Part shown: piece by piece, positions 5,412-9,698 of the stretch
Position numbering within the stretch: position 1 is the stretch's first letter
Layout: the number at the start of each line of letters is the position of its first letter
Origin: Chloroflexota bacterium
GTDB lineage: Bacteria > Chloroflexota > Anaerolineae > Anaerolineales > Anaerolineaceae
DNA: 9,698 bases
NCBI GenBank assembly: GCA_012797215.1
Contig: JAAZPN010000139.1
Coordinates: 1-9,698, forward strand
Reading direction: 5' to 3'
Program-made: the position numbers and the translations under genes
The notes under the pieces: model-generated
Databases searched by the model: none
What the model was told of the DNA's origin: nothing
The model's input: only the letters and a program-made list of their open reading frames with translations

Positions 5412-6170
5412 TTAGCGAACCTGCTTGAAGTTCACGATAATCAGGTTTGCCTGGCAAGACGCGGTAACGTTCAGGAATGTCCTCGTCGAAAGTACTTCGC
5501 CGCTTTCATCCTCCAACTGGATGTAAATCTTGTTTTCCGCGATTTGCTTGTTGGTGAGCGCGAACTCATAACCGGAGCGTCCATAAATCATGGAAGAACC
5601 GCTTTTCACTGTCATGTCTACGATATCCCCGCCGTAAGTGCCGCCCAGCCGAACCACCAGCCCTAAAAGCGGCGCGTCTTGCAAGTCCCAGACCTGCCCA
5701 CCGATGAAAAGGTAATCCTCGCAGGCGTATTCCGGATGAAAGAGCGTGTGCGAAAGCCCTTCTGGGGTGCCGCGAATGACAAAAGGCCAGCTCTTTTCCG
5801 TGGCAGTCGCCGTGGGAGTGGGCGTCTTGGTCGGGGCTGGTGTTTGGGTGACCGTTGGGGTGAAAGACGGCAGCGCGGTGTGCGTGGGAGTGGCGGTAAA
5901 AGTGCTCTCTGGCGCTTCGCTCGGTAGAGCGCCTTGCAGCGGGCTGGAAGTGAAAGTTGGGCTGGGAATGGGCGTGGTCTTGCGTACGACCGGCGCTTTA
6001 ATGATGCCAGAAGCCGCCAACAGGACTATCAGGATGATAATCATCAGAATAATGCCAATAGTGATGCTGGAGCATGAACCGCGTTTGCGACGCGCCATCT
6101 TGGGAATGCCGCTCTGGGAATCGGCAGAAGAGCGGCGCTTGACCATGCCCACCGGTTTCTGATTCCTCAC
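5412..6170 (-). CDS. Membrane-anchored protein with Thr/Pro-rich stalk and unknown extracytoplasmic domain
   Basis: The product is 252 residues in three parts. A basic N-terminus (about 1-35, with MARRKRG at 25-31) precedes one hydrophobic helix (about 37-56). Then comes a Thr/Ser/Pro-rich linker (about 62-125, ending TPTPTATATE), and finally a C-terminal domain (about 128-252) rich in beta-type sequence with two cysteines, Cys150 and Cys239, that could form a disulfide. The positive-inside rule puts the tail domain outside. I do not recognise that domain; motifs such as GQVWDLQDAPL and LEDESGEVL hint at an Ig- or carboxypeptidase-regulatory-like beta sandwich, with low certainty. The start is a GTG overlapping the PPIase stop (GTGA). 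An ATG at residue 9 is possible but has no better ribosome site. The pairing suggests the two proteins work on the same side of the membrane. Confidence 0.85.
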   Translation of the reverse strand: MRNQKPVGMVKRRSSADSQSGIPKMARRKRGSCSSITIGIILMIIILIVLLAASGIIKAPVVRKTTPIPSPTFTSSPLQGALPSEAPESTFTATPTHTALPSFTPTVTQTPAPTKTPTPTATATEKSWPFVIRGTPEGLSHTLFHPEYACEDYLFIGGQVWDLQDAPLLGLVVRLGGTYGGDIVDMTVKSGSSMIYGRSGYEFALTNKQIAENKIYIQLEDESGEVLSTRTFLNVTASCQANLIIVNFKQVR

Positions 6171-7081
6171 GGCAGCACCTGTTCAATCCGCGCCTGGGAG
6201 CGTTGGGCTTCCAGCCACTGCGCCAGCGCCTGCGTCTGCAGACTAAGGCGGGCGTCAGTTGTAAGCGGGTGCGCTTCGGAGCGGTCCATCACCTGAATGA
6301 TGTGATAGCCAATTTCGGTCTGGATGATGCCGGAATGCTCTCCCGGAGCAAGCAAGAACGCGGCTGCTTCGATATCTGGGAAGAGCAGATACCCGCGCGG
6401 AAACCAACCCAATTCTCCGCCTGTTTCCGGGCTGTACTGCCAGGCCAGGTCATCAAAGCTGGCGCCGGAATTAAGGTTGGCGAGCGCGCGTTCCGCTCCA
6501 GCCGATGTCTGAGCAAAAATCTGTCGACCGCGCACTTGCTCCACCGCTGTGGGAACTGCGCCGATAATCTGGTCGCGCTGCCAGGCGGCTTCGGTGCTTA
6601 GCTTCAACGCGTAACGGAATTCCGCGTCGTCGTAAAAATTCACGTTCATCCAATCAGTCAGCGCGCTGCCAGAGCCGAGTTGGACGAGTAAGGCCTCAAT
6701 CCGTGCCTGTACATCAGCGTCGCTGAAGCTGTATCCGGATTGGCGGGCTTGCTGCGCCAGCAGCAGCTGGTCAATCAGGGAGTTAATCACGGTTGTCTGA
6801 ATTTCAGCATCGGCAGGCAGTGCTTCGCCTTCCGCAAAAGAGGCCCGGTAGCGCAAAACCTCGTTCTGGAAGTAGGTAAGCGGGATGGCTTCGCCGTTCA
6901 CGAGCGCGGCTGCCGGCAGACTGGTGGGCGTTGGGCTGGGTGCGGGGGTGGCAGATGCGGTGATGACCGTCGGCTCCGGAGCCGTTACAGCCTGGGTGGG
7001 GTTTTCGGGGGTGGTTGGCTGGCAGGCGGCAAGCGTAAGGCACAGCAGCAACAGGAAGCCCAAAATTTTCGCTTTCAACAT
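6167..7081 (-). CDS. Parvulin-type peptidyl-prolyl isomerase lipoprotein (PrsA/SurA-like)
   Basis: The product is 304 residues. Residues 1-20 are a lipoprotein signal ending LTLAAC, predicting cleavage and lipidation at Cys20. A Thr/Pro-rich spacer (21-58) follows, then a SurA_N/PrsA-type chaperone region (about 60-170, opening LVNGEAIPLTYFQNEV). The parvulin rotamase domain (about 180-268) contains GASFDDLAWQYSPE (206-219), GGELGWFPRG (221-230) and a closing IGYHIIQVMDR (257-267). The family folds exported proteins by cis/trans isomerisation of X-Pro bonds, here at the outer face of the membrane. The start at 7081 has no Shine-Dalgarno site but has TATAAT six nt upstream, so a leaderless mRNA is likely. 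The gene ends in a GTGA overlap with the anchored protein downstream. Confidence 0.94.
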   Translation of the reverse strand: MLKAKILGFLLLLCLTLAACQPTTPENPTQAVTAPEPTVITASATPAPSPTPTSLPAAALVNGEAIPLTYFQNEVLRYRASFAEGEALPADAEIQTTVINSLIDQLLLAQQARQSGYSFSDADVQARIEALLVQLGSGSALTDWMNVNFYDDAEFRYALKLSTEAAWQRDQIIGAVPTAVEQVRGRQIFAQTSAGAERALANLNSGASFDDLAWQYSPETGGELGWFPRGYLLFPDIEAAAFLLAPGEHSGIIQTEIGYHIIQVMDRSEAHPLTTDARLSLQTQALAQWLEAQRSQARIEQVLP

Positions 7082-7087
7082 ACGATA

Positions 7088-7118
7088 ATTATACCCATTT
7101 ATGCGTAGGGAGTTTCAA
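7088..7118 (-). promoter_or_regulatory. Promoter of the PPIase lipoprotein gene
   Basis: Read on the minus strand, TTGAAA (7118-7113) is followed after 19 nt by a perfect TATAAT (7093-7088), then only 6 nt before the ATG at 7081. Transcription would start on the A of the ATG. The spacer is slightly long. The promoter lies in the 51-nt gap after the VIT1 gene, in which I see no terminator, so read-through from that gene is also possible. Confidence 0.6.
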
Positions 7119-7132
7119 TCGGGAACAAATGC

Positions 7133-8005
7133 CTATACCTCAATTCCAAAGACGCTGCGCACCAGGTAACCAATTCCAAAACTGAGGGCCGCCACGCCCA
7201 GGCTGATTGCCGCCATTCTGGCAAAGTGCTTAAAGAAAGGTTCCTCACGTACCACAGAATTGTAGAAATTGAACAACGCGATGACCAGCACGCCCGTAAT
7301 CAGCATGGCTGCCAGGGCGGCATAGTAGCTGTTAAAAAACAAGTACGGCAGAATCAGAACCGTTACAGTAACAATATAGGCTATTCCCGTGTAGATTGAA
7401 GCTTTGAGCGGGTTTTTATTGGTTTCTTCGGAACTGGTGGATAAAAATTCGGAGGCAGCCATGGATAAGGCCGCGGCAATACCGGTAATCAGCCCACTCA
7501 GCGCGATCAGGCGCGTGTTTTGGAAGGCCAGGGTCAAACCAGCCAGAGTTCCGGTCAGTTCCACCAGCGCGTCATTCAGCCCAAGCACCACGGAACCCGA
7601 GTACTTGAGGCTTTCTTCGTCAATCATCCCAATCAGCATTTCTTCATGCTCATCCTCATCCCGGATGATGGCTTCCAATTCGGGAAAACGGGCTTTGTAC
7701 GGCTCATACCCTTCCGAAGCCTTATCTTCGTCGTTCTCAAGCATCTTGATGACGAAGGTATAGCCAAAGAGCCGCCCAAGCAGCAAATACGAGAATACCT
7801 TGAATTTGTTCGCCTTTACCTTCTGACCGCTGTAACGCAGCCAGGTGCGGTAATGCCCCAGTTCATCCCTGGATAAATCCGCGATTATTTTGCTGTTGGC
7901 GGGGTCTTTGACGATTTTCGCGAGCCCTTTATAGATCTCGTAACCGTTTATTTCGTCCTGTTGAAACTTTAGGATTTGTCTGATAGGCAGGTCGTCAGTA
8001 TTCAT
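7133..8005 (-). CDS. Ferritin-like/VIT1 fusion protein, probable iron (or manganese) transporter resembling MbfA
   Basis: The product is 290 residues. The N-terminal domain (about 1-132) is a four-helix ferritin/rubrerythrin-like fold with plausible di-iron ligands Glu18, Glu48 and His51 (DELGH), Glu90, and Glu117 and His120 in the acidic DEDEHEE. The C-terminal domain (about 135-288) has five predicted membrane helices and VIT1/CCC1 features, including LGLNDALVELTGTLAG (141-156) and SMAASEFLS (181-189). This fusion matches MbfA-type proteins, where the cytosolic di-iron domain is linked to export of iron and peroxide resistance. The metal and direction here are inferred. ATG 8005 follows AGGAGAAGG (8020-8012), an excellent ribosome site. 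TAGAAT (8038-8033) could be a -10 box, but no good -35 is seen and no obvious Fur-type operator is visible. Confidence 0.92.
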   Translation of the reverse strand: MNTDDLPIRQILKFQQDEINGYEIYKGLAKIVKDPANSKIIADLSRDELGHYRTWLRYSGQKVKANKFKVFSYLLLGRLFGYTFVIKMLENDEDKASEGYEPYKARFPELEAIIRDEDEHEEMLIGMIDEESLKYSGSVVLGLNDALVELTGTLAGLTLAFQNTRLIALSGLITGIAAALSMAASEFLSTSSEETNKNPLKASIYTGIAYIVTVTVLILPYLFFNSYYAALAAMLITGVLVIALFNFYNSVVREEPFFKHFARMAAISLGVAALSFGIGYLVRSVFGIEV

Positions 8006-8096
8006 TTTTTGCCTTCTCCTTTGTCTTGCTCTATTCTAACAGAGGCATTTGCTTGGTCCCACTCCCGCAGCAATTTTTGAAAAGCTGTGGCTCAAA

Positions 8097-8126
8097 TGGC
8101 ACGCTTGCCAGCTTGATGTCGTGCCA
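8097..8126. repeat. Inverted repeat upstream of the ferritin-VIT1 gene
   Basis: TGGCACG (8097-8103) and CGTGCCA (8120-8126) are perfect 7-nt inverted arms separated by 16 nt. Inside, TGGCA (8097-8101) can alternatively pair with TGCCA (8106-8110), and AAGCT at about 8081-8085 with AGCTT at 8110-8114. It lies in the 218-nt gap between the groEL terminator and the ferritin-VIT1 gene, about 60 nt beyond that gene's possible -10 box. It could be an operator, an RNA structure or chance. Nothing else is seen in the gap apart from the terminator and the ribosome site. Confidence 0.35.
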
Positions 8127-8172
8127 GCACTGTTTTACAACCAGCCCTGCGCGTTTGCTCTGTCCTTGGGAT

Positions 8173-8200
8173 AAGAAAAAGCCGCCCTCGCGGACGGCTT
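8173..8200 (-). terminator. Intrinsic terminator of groEL
   Basis: On the minus strand AAGCCGTCC and GGGCGGCTT form a 9-bp stem (one U-G pair) capped by a GCGA tetraloop of the stable GNRA type. The T-rich tail TTTTTCTT (to 8173) begins in the last two bases of the stem's 3' arm. It starts 24 nt after the groEL stop, so groEL transcription should end here and not enter the ferritin-VIT1 gene. Confidence 0.9.
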
Positions 8201-8223
8201 CATCTTTGGAACCTAATCGGATT

Positions 8224-9698
8224 TTAGTAATCCATGCCGCCCTGGGGCATTGCCGGGGCAGCTTTCTCTTCGGGAATATCGGTGATCAGGGCTTCGGTGG
8301 TCAGGATCATCGCCGCGATAGAGGCAGCATTTTCCAGAGCGCCGCGGGTAACCTTGGCGGGATCAATCACGCCGCTGGTGACCAGGTCGCCATATTCCTC
8401 ATTGAGGACGTCGTAACCCAGGTGTTTATTGCCGGTGGCAGCCTGTTTCTGGCGCACGTTCTCGACAACCACAGAGCCGTCCTTGCCGGCGTTCTCGGCG
8501 ATGCGGCGCATGGGGATTTCGAGGGCATTGCGGACAATGTTCACGCCGATTTGCGCGTCAGTGCTGTCCATCTTCAGCTCTGCGAGAGCAGCAACCGCGT
8601 TGACCAGGGCAACGCCGCCGCCAGCCACGATGCCTTCTTCAACTGCGGCACGGGTCGCGGAGAGGGCGTCTTCCACGCGGTGTTTCTTTTCTTTCAGTTC
8701 AGTCTCGGTCGCGGCGCCAACACGGATGATGGCAACGCCGCCGGAAAGTTTGGCCAGGCGCTCCTGCAGTTTTTCGCGGTCGTAATCGCTGGTGGTGTTA
8801 TCGATTTCCACGCGGATTTGCTCAATGCGGCCTTTGATAGCGGAGATATTGCCTTTGCCGCCGACGATGGTGGTGTTGTCCTTGTCGGTCGTAACCTTTT
8901 CGGCGCGGCCGAGGTCTTCAATGCTCGCGCTTTCCAGCTTGCGGCCGGTTTCTTCCGAAATAACAGTAGCGCCGGTCAGAATAGCGATATCCTGCAGCAT
9001 AGCCTTGCGGCGGTCGCCAAATCCGGGGGCTTTCACGGCGATGACATTAATCATGCCGCGGATTTTGTTCACAACCAGGGTCGCCAGGGCTTCGCCGTCC
9101 ACATCTTCCGCGATGATGACGATTTCGCGCTTTCCAACCTGGATCATTTTCTCCAGCAGGGGCACCATGTCCGCGGCAGCGGAGATCTTCTTGTCGTAAA
9201 TCAGGATGTAGGGGTCATCCAGATTGGCTTCCATGTGCTCGTTGTCGGTCACGAAGTAAGGGGAGATGTAACCGCGGTCGAACTGCATGCCTTCAACGTA
9301 CTCGGTTTCAAATTCCAAGCCCTTGGATTCTTCAACCGTGATAACGCCGTCTTTACCAACTTTGTCCATCACATCCGCGATGAGCTTGCCAATTTCAACA
9401 TCCTGGGCGGAAATGGTGGCAACAGAGCCGATTTCTTCCTTGGTCGTGATGGCAATCGCTTGCTCGTGAATGGCTTCGGCGACTGCTTTGGCGGCGGCTT
9501 CGATACCGCGCTTGAGCAGCATTGGGTTGGCACCGGCGGCCAGGTTCTTCAGACCTTCGCTGACCATCGCGTGCGCGAGGACAGTGGAGGTAGTGGTGCC
9601 GTCTCCGGCGATGTCATTGGTTTTGGTCGCGGCTTCCTTGAGGAGCTGGGCGCCCATATTCTCAAAGGGGTCTTTCAGTTCGATTTCCTTGGCAACCG
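8224..9698 (-). CDS. groEL: Chaperonin GroEL (Hsp60), 5' end outside the window
   Basis: The frame runs off the right edge. The visible 491 residues begin at [17 protein letters not shown], which aligns with about residue 55 of E. coli GroEL, so roughly 55 N-terminal residues are missing. Key features are present: the ATP-binding [10 protein letters not shown]; the group I chaperonin signature [12 protein letters not shown] (around 8620-8650); and [11 protein letters not shown], which carries the Asp equivalent to catalytic Asp398. GroEL forms two stacked seven-membered rings that fold cytoplasmic proteins in an ATP cycle with GroES. The C-terminus is [15 protein letters not shown], a short tail without the repeated GGM of E. 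coli. groES, and any CIRCE/HrcA operator, would lie beyond the right edge if present. The reading frame is intact throughout. Confidence 0.98.
   Translation of the reverse strand, partial: VAKEIELKDPFENMGAQLLKEAATKTNDIAGDGTTTSTVLAHAMVSEGLKNLAAGANPMLLKRGIEAAAKAVAEAIHEQAIAITTKEEIGSVATISAQDVEIGKLIADVMDKVGKDGVITVEESKGLEFETEYVEGMQFDRGYISPYFVTDNEHMEANLDDPYILIYDKKISAAADMVPLLEKMIQVGKREIVIIAEDVDGEALATLVVNKIRGMINVIAVKAPGFGDRRKAMLQDIAILTGATVISEETGRKLESASIEDLGRAEKVTTDKDNTTIVGGKGNISAIKGRIEQIRVEIDNTTSDYDREKLQERLAKLSGGVAIIRVGAATETELKEKKHRVEDALSATRAAVEEGIVAGGGVALVNAVAALAELKMDSTDAQIGVNIVRNALEIPMRRIAENAGKDGSVVVENVRQKQAATGNKHLGYDVLNEEYGDLVTSGVIDPAKVTRGALENAASIAAMILTTEALITDIPEEKAAPAMPQGGMDY

Noticed and set aside
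8097..8112. Sigma-54 (-24/-12) promoter suggested by TGGCACG on either strand of the inverted repeat
   Set aside because: On the + strand the GG and the following GC are only 7 nt apart; on the minus strand they are 11 apart, where 10 is required. No + strand gene follows it.

Overview
The window looks like a stretch of chromosome from a bacterium of the Chloroflexota, most likely class Anaerolineae. This is an inference from several signs: moderately high GC; a GroEL ending in GGMDY; a DUF711 protein; single-pass surface proteins with long Thr/Pro-rich (TPTP) linkers; and a PrsA-like lipoprotein foldase, as expected in a one-membrane cell. I see no phage, insertion sequence, CRISPR, tRNA or rRNA. 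Apart from one cryptic short transcription unit at the left edge, it is an ordinary housekeeping/accessory region.

Left part (1-2650, + strand). A near-consensus promoter (142-171) starts a very short unit with a Shine-Dalgarno site, a possible 30-codon ORF (192-284) and a perfect 9-bp intrinsic terminator (305-338). Two tandem paralogous genes follow (428-1426 and 1573-2607), each encoding a two-domain GNAT acetyltransferase. The second ends at a strong terminator (2619-2652). The short unit is either an independent mini-gene or RNA, or a leader/attenuator for the first GNAT gene.

Middle (2745-5388, + strand). A YfcE-type metallophosphoesterase (2761-3372), a SpoU/TrmH-family RNA 2'-O-methyltransferase (3386-4177) and a DUF711 protein (4174-5388) form a compact cluster. 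The last two overlap by 4 nt (ATGA). The first two lack a Shine-Dalgarno site and have TATAAT boxes so close to the ATG that leaderless or nearly leaderless transcripts are predicted.

Right part (5412-9698, - strand). This part converges on the DUF711 gene with a gap of only 23 bp. Read in transcription order it holds groEL (cut off by the window edge; its terminator is at 8173-8200), a ferritin-like/VIT1 fusion resembling the MbfA iron exporter (8005-7133), a parvulin-type PPIase lipoprotein (7081-6167, also predicted leaderless), and a membrane-anchored protein with a Thr/Pro stalk and an unknown C-terminal domain (6170-5412) that overlaps the PPIase gene by 4 nt (GTGA). The last two are probably co-translated and both act outside the membrane. 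GroEL, the PPIase and the ferritin/iron transporter would suit a protein-folding and oxidative-stress theme, but nothing here shows that they are co-regulated.
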